A stretch of 64,000 nt of DNA, from assembly GCF_014873915.1 (NCBI RefSeq), contig NZ_JADBEJ010000008.1:496001-560000 (forward strand), given 5' to 3'. The notes below the pieces were generated by a model, which was given only the letters and a program-made list of their open reading frames with translations, had not been told where the DNA came from and ran no database searches. Source of the DNA: Amycolatopsis roodepoortensis. Lineage in GTDB: Bacteria > Actinomycetota > Actinomycetes > Mycobacteriales > Pseudonocardiaceae. Both the position numbers and the translations under genes were made by a program. Positions 7,948 to 15,805 of the stretch are shown piece after piece. Position 1 is the stretch's first letter. Each line of letters starts with the position of its first letter.

Positions 7948-8187
7948 ATGGCGGAAGTCGCCGGCAAGCTGCGTGAGGTCTTCGTCGAGGCGCTGGACCT
8001 CGACGGCGAGGTCGATGTCGAGAACCTGAAGTACCGCGACATCGAGGCCTGGGACTCGGTCGGTCACATGGCGCTGGTCGCGGCCATCGAGGACGAGTTC
8101 GACGTGGAGTTCGACACCGATCAGGTGATCGACATGTCCAGCTTCAAGGTCGCCGTCGACATGGTGACCGACCTCCAGTCCAAGTGA
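7948..8187 (+). CDS. Acyl carrier protein
   Basis: A small acidic protein of 79 residues with the ACP four-helix pattern and a phosphopantetheine site at Ser37 in E-A-W-D-S-V-G-H-M. Typical housekeeping ACPs read DSLD there, so this is a dedicated pathway carrier. AGGAG stands 8 nt before ATG 7948. It lies between the LpxA-like acyltransferase and the FabG-like reductase and overlaps the latter, so it probably carries the acyl group that is loaded by the ligase, reduced, and then transferred to the sugar or to the LuxC/LuxE pair. Confidence 0.9.
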   Translation: MAEVAGKLREVFVEALDLDGEVDVENLKYRDIEAWDSVGHMALVAAIEDEFDVEFDTDQVIDMSSFKVAVDMVTDLQSK

Positions 8188-8912
8188 TGCTGGACGGGAA
8201 GGTCGCCCTGGTCACCGGCGGGACCCGGGGGATCGGGCTGGCCACCGCGCGGGCGCTCGCCGAGGCGGGCGCCACCGTGGTGCTGACCGGCCGCGACGAG
8301 GCGAAGGCCAAGGAAGCGGCGGCCGCGGCGGGGGCCGCGAGCGGGCTCGCCCTGGACGTCACCGACGCCAAGGCCGTGTCGACGCTGGTCCGCGGGGTGG
8401 CCAAGGAGCACGGCAAGCTCGACATCGTGGTCGCCAACGCCGGGATCATGGAGGACGCGCTCCTCGGCATGATCCGCGAGGAACTGGTCGACACCACGCT
8501 GAGCACGAACGTCGCCGGCACGCTGCACACCGTCCAGGCCGCGGCGCGGGCGATGATGCGGAAGAAGACCGGCGCCATCGTGGTGCTGGCCTCGATCGTC
8601 GGCGAGCACGGAAGTGCTGGTCAGACGGTGTACGCGGCCTCGAAGGCGGCGGTGGCGAACATCGCGCGTTCGGCCGCGAAGGAGCTCGGCCGCTCCGGGA
8701 TCCGGGTCAACGCGGTGGCGCCCGGCGTCATCGACACCGACCTGACCTCGGGCCTGACCGAGGACGCCAAGGCCGAGAACATCGGCAAGACCCCGCTCGG
8801 GCGGCTCGGCACGCCCGAAGACGTGGCGAACGCGATCCGGTTCCTCGTCAGTGACGACGCTTCGTTCATCACCGGGCAGGTGCTGGGCATCGACGGAGGC
8901 TTGGTTCTCTAA
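8187..8912 (+). CDS. FabG-like 3-ketoacyl-ACP reductase (SDR)
   Basis: A classical short-chain dehydrogenase of about 241 residues. It has the TGGTRGIG cofactor motif, NAGIMED, the catalytic Ser in ASIVGEHGSAG, YAASK for Tyr/Lys, and the closing LVSDDASFITGQVLGIDGG seen in FabG. It would reduce a 3-keto group on an ACP-bound chain with NADPH. The start is ATG 8187, or GTG 8184 one codon earlier; both overlap the ACP stop. The next gene begins inside its TAA stop (TAATG), so the operon is translationally coupled. Substrate choice is inferred from the neighbours only. Confidence 0.85.
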   Translation: MLDGKVALVTGGTRGIGLATARALAEAGATVVLTGRDEAKAKEAAAAAGAASGLALDVTDAKAVSTLVRGVAKEHGKLDIVVANAGIMEDALLGMIREELVDTTLSTNVAGTLHTVQAAARAMMRKKTGAIVVLASIVGEHGSAGQTVYAASKAAVANIARSAAKELGRSGIRVNAVAPGVIDTDLTSGLTEDAKAENIGKTPLGRLGTPEDVANAIRFLVSDDASFITGQVLGIDGGLVL

Positions 8913-10309
8913 TGACCCTTCTGGGTGTGGGTGCGCGACTGATCGACGTCACGAGCGGCAGGACGCTCGAGGGCGAGGAACTCGACACCGAGGTCACCCG
9001 CGTGGGTGCCGCGTTGTCGCTGCTGCCGCCGGGCGCGCTGTTCGCGCGGATGTCGGTGGACCTCTCCAGCGTCCTGAACTACCTCGGCGCGTTCGAGGCG
9101 GGCCGCGCGATCGCGTTGATCGACCCGGCGCTGGACGCCGACGTCCTGGCGGGGCTCATCGAGCGGTTCCGCCCGGCCGCCGTGCTGTCCGCGCCGGACG
9201 CGCCCGCCCCCGAGGGCTACGGCGTTTCCGACGGACACTGGGTCCGGAAGTCCGCCGAAGGTGTCGAGCCGCATCCGCATCTCGCGATCCTGCTGCCGAC
9301 CAGCGGTTCCACCGGCAACCCGAAGCTGGTCCGGCTTTCGCGGGGCGCGGTGTTCGCCAACGCCGACGCGATCGCCGAGGTGCTCGGCATCGACCGTCAC
9401 GAGGTCGCGCCGACCAGTCTCCCGCTGCACTACAGCTACGGCCTGTCCGTGCTGAACTCGCACCTCGTCCGCGGCGCGACCGTGGTCATCGAGCCCTCGG
9501 GCGTGCTGGGGCGTGGGTTCTGGGACGCGGTCAACGAGCACAAGGTCACCTCGCTCGCGGGCGTCCCGTACCACTACGAGATGCTGCGCCGCCTGAAGTT
9601 CGACCCGGCGAAGTACCCGACGCTGCGCACGCTCACCCAGGCGGGCGGGAAGCTCCGCGACGACCTGGTCGCCCAGTTCAACGACAAGATCCGCGAGGTC
9701 GGCGGGCGGATGTTCGTCATGTACGGGCAGACCGAGGCCGCCCCGCGGATGACCACCGTCCCGGCCGAACGACTCGCCGAGAAGCTCGGTTCGGCCGGGC
9801 CCGCGCTGCCCGGCGGCTCCTTCGCGATCCGGCGGGAGGACGGTTCCGAGACCACGCATCCGAAGATCGTCGGCGAGGTCGTCTACCGCGGGCCCAACGT
9901 GATGATGGGCTACGCCGAGGACGAAGCGGGGCTGGCCGCGGGCGACGAATACGGCGGCGTACTCGCCACCGGCGACCTGGGTTACCTCGACGAAGACGGG
10001 TTCCTCTACATCACCGGACGCCTCAAGCGGATCGGCAAGGTCTTCGGCAACCGCGTCAGCCTGGATGATCTCGAGCACGCCGTGCGTTCGGCATCGGTGG
10101 GGATCGACGTCGTGGCCGCCGTCCCGGCCGGGGACAAGGTCGTCCTGTTCGCCGAAGGCGCCGACAAGGACATCTGCAAGGACGCCGCGAAGGCGCTGTC
10201 CGAGCGGCTGCACCTGCACACGAGCGGGTTCGACGTCCGCCCCATCGACACCGTGCCGCTGCTGGCCAGCGGCAAGATCGACTACCGGTCGCTGGAGGCC
10301 CAGGTATGA
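8912..10309 (+). CDS. AMP-dependent acyl-CoA/acyl-ACP synthetase (ANL superfamily), short form
   Basis: The protein of 465 residues has the ANL phosphate-binding loop (LLPTSGSTGNPKLVRLS), the A5-type motif VMYGQTEAAPRM, and the A7/A8 hinge (ATGDLGYLDEDGFLYITGRLKR). The small C-terminal domain ends GKIDYRSLE with the usual late lysine. It is 50-80 residues shorter than most acyl-CoA ligases, mainly before the first loop. It would activate a carboxylic acid as acyl-AMP and load it, most simply onto the operon's ACP. Overlaps on both sides (TAATG and ATGA) tie it firmly to the reductase and the LuxE-like gene. Confidence 0.85.
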   Translation: MTLLGVGARLIDVTSGRTLEGEELDTEVTRVGAALSLLPPGALFARMSVDLSSVLNYLGAFEAGRAIALIDPALDADVLAGLIERFRPAAVLSAPDAPAPEGYGVSDGHWVRKSAEGVEPHPHLAILLPTSGSTGNPKLVRLSRGAVFANADAIAEVLGIDRHEVAPTSLPLHYSYGLSVLNSHLVRGATVVIEPSGVLGRGFWDAVNEHKVTSLAGVPYHYEMLRRLKFDPAKYPTLRTLTQAGGKLRDDLVAQFNDKIREVGGRMFVMYGQTEAAPRMTTVPAERLAEKLGSAGPALPGGSFAIRREDGSETTHPKIVGEVVYRGPNVMMGYAEDEAGLAAGDEYGGVLATGDLGYLDEDGFLYITGRLKRIGKVFGNRVSLDDLEHAVRSASVGIDVVAAVPAGDKVVLFAEGADKDICKDAAKALSERLHLHTSGFDVRPIDTVPLLASGKIDYRSLEAQV

Positions 10310-11358
10310 GTGTGTTCACGCTTTCGCAGGCGGAGCGCGAGAAGCACCTGCTTCCGCAGCTCGCCGAACTGACCGCGCACCACCGCGAGAACTCCGAGGG
10401 CTATGAGCGCATCCTCTCGTCGCTCGGCATCGCGCGGGACGCGGAGTTCGCGTCCATCGCGGAGCTGCCGTGGCTGCCGGTGCGGATGTTCAAGACGCAC
10501 GACCTGCGCAGCATCCCCGAGTCCGAGATCTTCAAGACGCTGACGTCGTCGGGCACCACCGGCGCGGGCGCGTCGCGGATCTACCTGGACAAGGCCGCGG
10601 CCGGCGCGCAGACCAAACAGCTCGGCGCCACGCTGCAGGAGGTCCTCGGCGGCGAACGGCTGCCGATGCTGATGGTCGACACCATCGGCATCATCAAGAA
10701 CCGCCGCTCGTTCTCCGCGCGCGGCGCGGGCGTGCTGGGCATGGCGAACTTCGGCCGCAAGCACACCTACGTCCTCGACGAGAACGACCAGCCGGACGTC
10801 GAGGCGGTCAAGACGTTCCTGGCGACGTACGGCGACAAGCCGTTCCTGATCTTCGGCTTCACCTTCATGGTGTGGCAGTACCTCTACGAAGTCGCCCGCG
10901 AGCACAAGCTGGACCTCTCCAACGGGATCCTGATCCACTCCGGCGGCTGGAAGAAGCTGATCGACCGCGCCGTGGACAACGCCGAGTTCCGCCGTCGCTT
11001 CAAAGAGGACACCGGGCTCACCCGCATCCACAACTACTACGGGATGATCGAGCAGATCGGCACCGTGTTCCTCGAAGGACCGTCCGGGAACTCGCTGTAC
11101 TGCCCCGATTTCGCCGACGTCGTGATCCGGAACCCGGAGACCTGGGAAGAGCAGCCGGTCGGTGAACCCGGCGTGATCGAGGTCGTCAGCACGCTGCCGC
11201 ACTCGTACCCCGGCCACGTCCTGCTCACCGAGGATCTCGGTGTCTACAACGGAATCGACGACGGTGACTGGCCGGGCAAGCACTTCTCGGTCATGGGCAG
11301 GCTGCCCAAGGCCGAGGCCCGCGGCTGCTCGGACACCTTCCAGGGAGCGGCGGCATGA
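10306..11358 (+). CDS. LuxE-like acyl-protein synthetase
   Basis: The protein of 350 residues belongs to the LuxE family (acyl-protein synthetase). It has the adenylating loop TLTSSGTTGAG (SSGTTG at 81-86), HNYYGMIEQIGT in the middle, and a C-terminal RLPKAEARGCSDTF with Cys341. In bacterial luciferase operons LuxE activates a fatty acid with ATP and holds it on a cysteine close to its C-terminus before passing it to LuxC. The position of Cys341 fits that mechanism. The gene overlaps both neighbours by ATGA and lies directly before a LuxC-like gene, so the pair should work as a reductase complex. No luciferase genes are near. Confidence 0.88.
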   Translation: MSVFTLSQAEREKHLLPQLAELTAHHRENSEGYERILSSLGIARDAEFASIAELPWLPVRMFKTHDLRSIPESEIFKTLTSSGTTGAGASRIYLDKAAAGAQTKQLGATLQEVLGGERLPMLMVDTIGIIKNRRSFSARGAGVLGMANFGRKHTYVLDENDQPDVEAVKTFLATYGDKPFLIFGFTFMVWQYLYEVAREHKLDLSNGILIHSGGWKKLIDRAVDNAEFRRRFKEDTGLTRIHNYYGMIEQIGTVFLEGPSGNSLYCPDFADVVIRNPETWEEQPVGEPGVIEVVSTLPHSYPGHVLLTEDLGVYNGIDDGDWPGKHFSVMGRLPKAEARGCSDTFQGAAA

Positions 11359-12596
11359 GCCTGAACCAGCGTTTTCCGCTCGGCGACACGATCGAGGTCG
11401 ACAAGCTCGTCGAGGAGCTGCGGGCCGAGCCCGTCGGTGGACGGCTTCGTGTGGGCGACCCGCGCGTCGTCGAGTTCCTGACGAAGTTCGCGCGCAAGCT
11501 GCTCGCCCCCGCGACGGCCCGGCGATTCCCGGAGCTGGCGTCGCTCGGTTTCTTCCTGCGCAAGGGAGAGATCGCCAAGGCACTGTCCACTTTGGAGACT
11601 TCCGGCGACGCGCTGCGCTTCCCGCGCGGACTCGTCTTCCACGTGCCGCCTGCCAACGTCGACACGATCTTCGTGTACTCGTGGGCGCTTTCGGCGCTGG
11701 CCGGTAACCACAACGTCGTCCGCGTCTCCTCGCGTTCGGCGGGCGCGGCGGAAACGGTGCTGGAGGCGCTGAACGCCGCACTGTCCGAAGTGGACGCCGA
11801 CACCGCGGCCGCGATCACCGCGACGCAGCGCATGGTCACCTACGACCGCAGCGACGCGATCAGCGGCGCGCTCTCGGTCGCCGCGGATCTGCGCGTGATC
11901 TGGGGCGGCGACGCCTCGGTCGCCGCGTTGCGCAAGTACCCGCTCGCCCCGCACGCGCGCGACCTGACCTTCCCGGACCGGTCGTCGTTCGCGGTCGCGT
12001 CGGTGCGCGGCTGGCAGAACGCCTCCGAGGCCGAGCGCCGCGGCGCGGCCGAGGGCTTCTACAACGACTCGTACTGGTTCGACCAGGCCGCTTGCTCGTC
12101 GCCGCGCGCGGTGTTCTGGGTCGGCGAAGAAGACGGCGCCCGCGAAGCCGGACAGGAGTTCCGGAAGCTGCTCGCCGAGGTGCTGGTGACGAAACAGCAC
12201 GTCACCGAGCCCGCCATGGCCGTGCAGAAGCGGGTTTCGGCGTACGGCGCGGCCGTCGACGGGCTCGTGAACGGCATCGAGTTCCAGGGCAACGGCATCG
12301 CGACCCTCGAACTGGCCGACCCCGCGATCCTCCCGCGCGAATGGCTCGGCGCGGGCACTTTCGCCAACGCGCGCGTCGACACGCTTTCCGACCTCGTCCC
12401 GATCGTGCTCCGCAAAGATCAAACCGTCGGTCAATTCGGCTTCACCAAAGAAGAATTGACGGAATTCGTGACGGAATTGGCGGGTCGCGGCGTCGACCGT
12501 GTCGTTCCGTTCGGGTCGGCCCTGACGTTCTCCGCGATTTGGGACGGTTACGATCTGCTGACCGAGTTCAGCCGCTTGGTGACCGTACAGGCCTGA
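11355..12596 (+). CDS. LuxC-like acyl-CoA/acyl-protein reductase
   Basis: The protein of 413 residues matches the LuxC family of aldehyde-dehydrogenase-fold acyl reductases. The nucleophile is Cys247 in YWFDQAACSSPR, and HVPPANVDTIFVYSW is the typical early motif. LuxC takes the acyl group from LuxE or acyl-CoA as a thioester and reduces it with NADPH to an aldehyde (family knowledge). Start ATG 11355 overlaps luxE-like by ATGA. A short gap of 34 nt with an AGAGGAGG ribosome site leads to the flippase-like gene. What happens to the aldehyde is unknown; reaction with an amino sugar or further reduction to an alcohol are possible. Confidence 0.87.
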   Translation: MSLNQRFPLGDTIEVDKLVEELRAEPVGGRLRVGDPRVVEFLTKFARKLLAPATARRFPELASLGFFLRKGEIAKALSTLETSGDALRFPRGLVFHVPPANVDTIFVYSWALSALAGNHNVVRVSSRSAGAAETVLEALNAALSEVDADTAAAITATQRMVTYDRSDAISGALSVAADLRVIWGGDASVAALRKYPLAPHARDLTFPDRSSFAVASVRGWQNASEAERRGAAEGFYNDSYWFDQAACSSPRAVFWVGEEDGAREAGQEFRKLLAEVLVTKQHVTEPAMAVQKRVSAYGAAVDGLVNGIEFQGNGIATLELADPAILPREWLGAGTFANARVDTLSDLVPIVLRKDQTVGQFGFTKEELTEFVTELAGRGVDRVVPFGSALTFSAIWDGYDLLTEFSRLVTVQA

Positions 12597-12630
12597 CCTG
12601 CGGTGACGAGGTAGCAGCAGAGGAGGTTCA

Positions 12631-13599
12631 GTGACGACCGTCGAAACGCCCGAAGAGGACACTTCGGTTTCCGTAAAGCAACCGAAATCCACGAAGGCGA
12701 AGATCCTCGACGTCGTCCGCTGGGTCGCCATCCTGCTGGTCGTCGGTTTCGCGGCGAAGACCCTGGTCGCCAATTGGGGTGAATTCTGGCGGACCCTGTC
12801 CGAGGTCGCGTGGGAATCCTCCACGTTGAGCCTGCTCGCGCTCATCGCCGCGATCATGGTGTCGACCTACGGCTGGCAGGTCATGGTCGACGACCTCGGC
12901 AAGCCGATCGGCTACGCCCGCGGCGCGCAGATCTGCCTCGTCGGCTCGCTCGGCAAGTACGTGCCGGGTTCGGTGTGGGCATATCTGCTGCAGATGGAGC
13001 TTGGCCGCAAGGCCGGGCTCGCCAGGGCCCGGATCTTCACCGGCTCGCTGATCCAGCTCGGTGTCGGCGTGGTGTCCGCGCTGGTCGTCTCGTTGCTCGC
13101 GGCCCCCGCGGTGTTCAGCAACAGCCCGCGGGCGCTGTGGCTGTTCGTGCTGATCCCGGTCGGCCTGGCGATGCTGCACCCCCGCGTGCTCACCTGGGGC
13201 ACGTCGCTGGTGCTGCGAATCCTGCGCCGCCCGCCGCTGGACCACCGGCTGAGCTGGTCGGTCGTCGGGAAGGTCTTCGGCTCGTCGACCGCCGCGTGGG
13301 CGCTTCAGGGCGTGCACCTGTGGCTGCTGGCGAACTCCGTCGGCGCGCCCGGGTTCAGCGGATTCGTGCTGTGCGTCGGCGCGATGGCCGTCGCGATGAC
13401 CGTCGGGACGTTCGCGTTCATCCTGCCCAGCGGCGTCGGCGTCCGCGAGGTCGCGCAGGTCGCCGTGCTGACCGCCTCGGGTCTCACCGTCGTCCAGGCG
13501 ACGGCGTTCGCCATCGCCTCACGGGTGATGTTCACCGTCGCGGACCTGATCACCGCCGGTGGCGCCGCCCTCTCGGCCCGCCTCGTCACCCGCAATTAG
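12631..13599 (+). CDS. Flippase-like polytopic membrane protein (LPG synthase transmembrane domain family)
   Basis: The protein of 322 residues has about eight hydrophobic segments and matches the transmembrane domain of lysylphosphatidylglycerol synthases, also found alone in putative glycolipid flippases. Motifs seen are YGWQVMVDDLG, GSLGKYVPGSVWAYLLQ (the conserved G-K-Y-x-P-G-x-x-W) and FILPSGVGVREVAQ. It probably moves a lipid-linked product across the membrane, making it the export step of the LpxA/LuxCE operon. The strong RBS AGAGGAGG precedes GTG 12631. Its last codons form half of a perfect 22-bp palindrome shared with the convergent gene. Confidence 0.82.
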   Translation: MTTVETPEEDTSVSVKQPKSTKAKILDVVRWVAILLVVGFAAKTLVANWGEFWRTLSEVAWESSTLSLLALIAAIMVSTYGWQVMVDDLGKPIGYARGAQICLVGSLGKYVPGSVWAYLLQMELGRKAGLARARIFTGSLIQLGVGVVSALVVSLLAAPAVFSNSPRALWLFVLIPVGLAMLHPRVLTWGTSLVLRILRRPPLDHRLSWSVVGKVFGSSTAAWALQGVHLWLLANSVGAPGFSGFVLCVGAMAVAMTVGTFAFILPSGVGVREVAQVAVLTASGLTVVQATAFAIASRVMFTVADLITAGGAALSARLVTRN

Positions 13600-13612
13600 T
13601 CGACTAATTGCG
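13591..13612. terminator. Perfect 22-bp palindrome spanning both convergent stop codons
   Basis: The palindrome starts CGCAATTAGTC and contains both TAG stops, of the flippase-like gene and of the membrane gene on the other strand. It could end transcription in both directions. Confidence 0.55.
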
Positions 13613-15547
13613 AGGGGTCAGCCGGTAGATGACGGCATCGGCGTTGCGGTACACCTCGGTCACGAAGTTCAGCCCCTCCAGATCGCGAAGCCCGGGCTGG
13701 CGCTGGGCACCCGTCGGGTAGCCGTACTGCCCGAGGATCACCCACCGCACGTTCAGCCGCGCCACCGCCGCCCGCACCTCGGGGTTCGACGGGTACTCGC
13801 GGAAGTGCCACTCCAGCAGCCCCACGTCCGGCGGCGGCAGCGTCTCGTCGAAATGCCCTGAAGTCGTGCGGACGCCGGAGAGCGCGTAGGTCCACACCGT
13901 CCCGTCCAGCCGGTCGTTGAGCACGCGCTCGCCGGGTTTCACGAACTCGGCGAGCTTCTCCATCGCGACGACCTCGTCCGGGCTCACCGGCAGCTTGTGC
14001 GGGTTCACGCCGGGCGTGTTCGCGTAGCCGGGCGCGACCTTCTCCGCGTTGGATCGTGCGTAGAAGCCGTCGCTCAGGAAGGCGAACGCGCCGAACACCA
14101 CCACCGCGACGGCGAACGCGGGCACCTTCCGGTGCGTCACGCTGTCCCGGAGCCACGCCTGCGTCTCGGCGAGGCCGTGCGCGGCGATGATCGCCAGCGG
14201 GATCGCCGCCATCGACATGAACCGGTACGGGTCGTTCCACCACGGCCGGGACAGCGCGAGCACGAGCGGCTGCTCGGACGACGTCACCGCGATGTAGGCG
14301 AATCCGGTGATCAACGCCGTCACGCCGATCCAGCGCAGCCCGCCCAGCCGCGAGAAGAAGATGAAGCCCAGCAGCAGCGCGGCCGAAAGCCAGACCTGTG
14401 GATACGGCTGGTGGTGCTGGAATCCCAGCAGCGCGCCGAGGGCAGTCGTCGCCCGCCATTCGACCGGCCAGCTGCGGTAGGGCACCTCGCCGTTCGCGAG
14501 CCCGATCGCGCCGAACAGCTGCAACCACGCCACGACGATCGCGATGACCGCGACGATCGCCAGCGCACGCAGGTCCCGGCCGATCCGCCGCCACCGTTCG
14601 CCCGGCGCGACCCAGCGCTGCAACAGGAGCGGCCCGGCGAACAGGATCGAGCCGAACAACGCGGACGAGTGCACGCAAAGCAGCCCGAGAGCGGCGGCCA
14701 GCAGCACGAAACCGGTGTCGGGCGCGGGCCGGTCGAGGTAGCGCTTCACCGCGACGGCGGCAAGCGGGGTCAGCGCGAGGCCGAGCAGGAACGGGAGCAA
14801 AGGTCCCCTGCTCATCGATTCGTACAGGCCCATCACCGGCGCGATGGAGACGAGGGCGACGGCGCCCGCGAACACCGCCCGCCCCCGGAACACGCGCACC
14901 ATCGTGACCAGCGACAACGCCAGCAACGCGGGCAGCAGCGCGGTGTTCACGTCCAGCGTCAGCGGGATGGTCGCCGGGCTGAGCAGGTACACCACGGACG
15001 CGAGCAGGTGGTACGCGTTGGGATAGAACACCGGCGCCGCGCCGCCGTACCAGTTGACCTCGCCGGTGCCGAACAGGCCGCCGTCCCCGGTTTCGGCGAT
15101 CTGCCGGACACCGTTGGCGTGATAGACGGCGTCGAACCCCTGCGGGATGGCGTCCAGCCTGCCCATCCCGCGCACCACCGCGTACATCCCGACGGCGGCC
15201 GCGAGCAGCAGGCACGCCCCGACGGCGAGATGCCCGGAGCGTCCCCACAGCGGCTCCTCGGGCGCGGGCGGCCATCGGCGCAGGGTGAGCCGCCGCAGAC
15301 CGAACGCCACTCCGGCGAACAAGGCCGTCGCCACCGCGTAAGTCACGGGGTTGAACGGGAGCCCGAGAGCGGCCGCCCACGGCCCGGCGAGGCCGCCGAT
15401 GGCGTAACTCAGCAACGGCGTCATCCCCGCGAGCACCCAGCCACGCAGGCCGGCTGCGAGCCCGGTGAGCAGACCGGGGAGACCGATGATGAGCAGCGCG
15501 ACGCACAGCGTGACGACGTCGGCCGCCAGGGAGGTTTGGGTGGGCAC
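13604..15547 (-). CDS. DUF6541-type polytopic membrane protein, paralog 1
   Basis: The protein of 647 residues has about 12-14 hydrophobic segments in its first 480 residues, then an extracytoplasmic domain rich in charged and aromatic residues. Its GLAGPWAAALGLPFNPVTYA segment and its C-terminal RLNVRWVILGQYGYP...GLRDLEGLNF pattern recur in the gene at 21926-23935, so the two are paralogs. The layout (many helices, then a soluble tail) is that of GT-C-type glycosyltransferases. M. tuberculosis Rv3779, of similar size and in the syntenic wall locus, is a possible relative, but I cannot confirm homology. GTG 15547 follows GAGGTAGCC. Confidence 0.7.
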   Translation of the reverse strand: MPTQTSLAADVVTLCVALLIIGLPGLLTGLAAGLRGWVLAGMTPLLSYAIGGLAGPWAAALGLPFNPVTYAVATALFAGVAFGLRRLTLRRWPPAPEEPLWGRSGHLAVGACLLLAAAVGMYAVVRGMGRLDAIPQGFDAVYHANGVRQIAETGDGGLFGTGEVNWYGGAAPVFYPNAYHLLASVVYLLSPATIPLTLDVNTALLPALLALSLVTMVRVFRGRAVFAGAVALVSIAPVMGLYESMSRGPLLPFLLGLALTPLAAVAVKRYLDRPAPDTGFVLLAAALGLLCVHSSALFGSILFAGPLLLQRWVAPGERWRRIGRDLRALAIVAVIAIVVAWLQLFGAIGLANGEVPYRSWPVEWRATTALGALLGFQHHQPYPQVWLSAALLLGFIFFSRLGGLRWIGVTALITGFAYIAVTSSEQPLVLALSRPWWNDPYRFMSMAAIPLAIIAAHGLAETQAWLRDSVTHRKVPAFAVAVVVFGAFAFLSDGFYARSNAEKVAPGYANTPGVNPHKLPVSPDEVVAMEKLAEFVKPGERVLNDRLDGTVWTYALSGVRTTSGHFDETLPPPDVGLLEWHFREYPSNPEVRAAVARLNVRWVILGQYGYPTGAQRQPGLRDLEGLNFVTEVYRNADAVIYRLTPRN

Positions 15548-15805
15548 GGCTACCTCGGGTGGGGAATCCGCACGGAACCCCCGAGGTGCGGAACGGAATG
15601 GGAATCCAGATTAACCGCCGGGGACCGTTACCCGAAGGAGTCACATCCCGCCAGGCAAAAGGGCGGAACGTTGCCTACTTTGTGCACACTTGCTGGCCCA
15701 TTCGTGTCAATTGACTCCGCCGAAAGAAACGCACCGGCGCGGTGATCGATACTTGACCGTAGTCTTCGAACAGGGAGTGGTTCGGCCCGGGAGGGTGGGG
15801 ATCAG
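15548..15805. other. Divergent intergenic region
   Basis: The 258 bp separate the leftward membrane gene from the rightward GT-C gene. GATACTTGACC and TAGTCT near 15749-15765 could be part of a rightward promoter, and GGGTGGGGA precedes GTG 15806. No repeat was found. Confidence 0.4.

Noticed and set aside
10306..12596. Bioluminescence operon
   Set aside because: luxE/luxC-like genes alone do not make light; no luxA, luxB or luxD is present and the neighbours are sugar and ACP genes.
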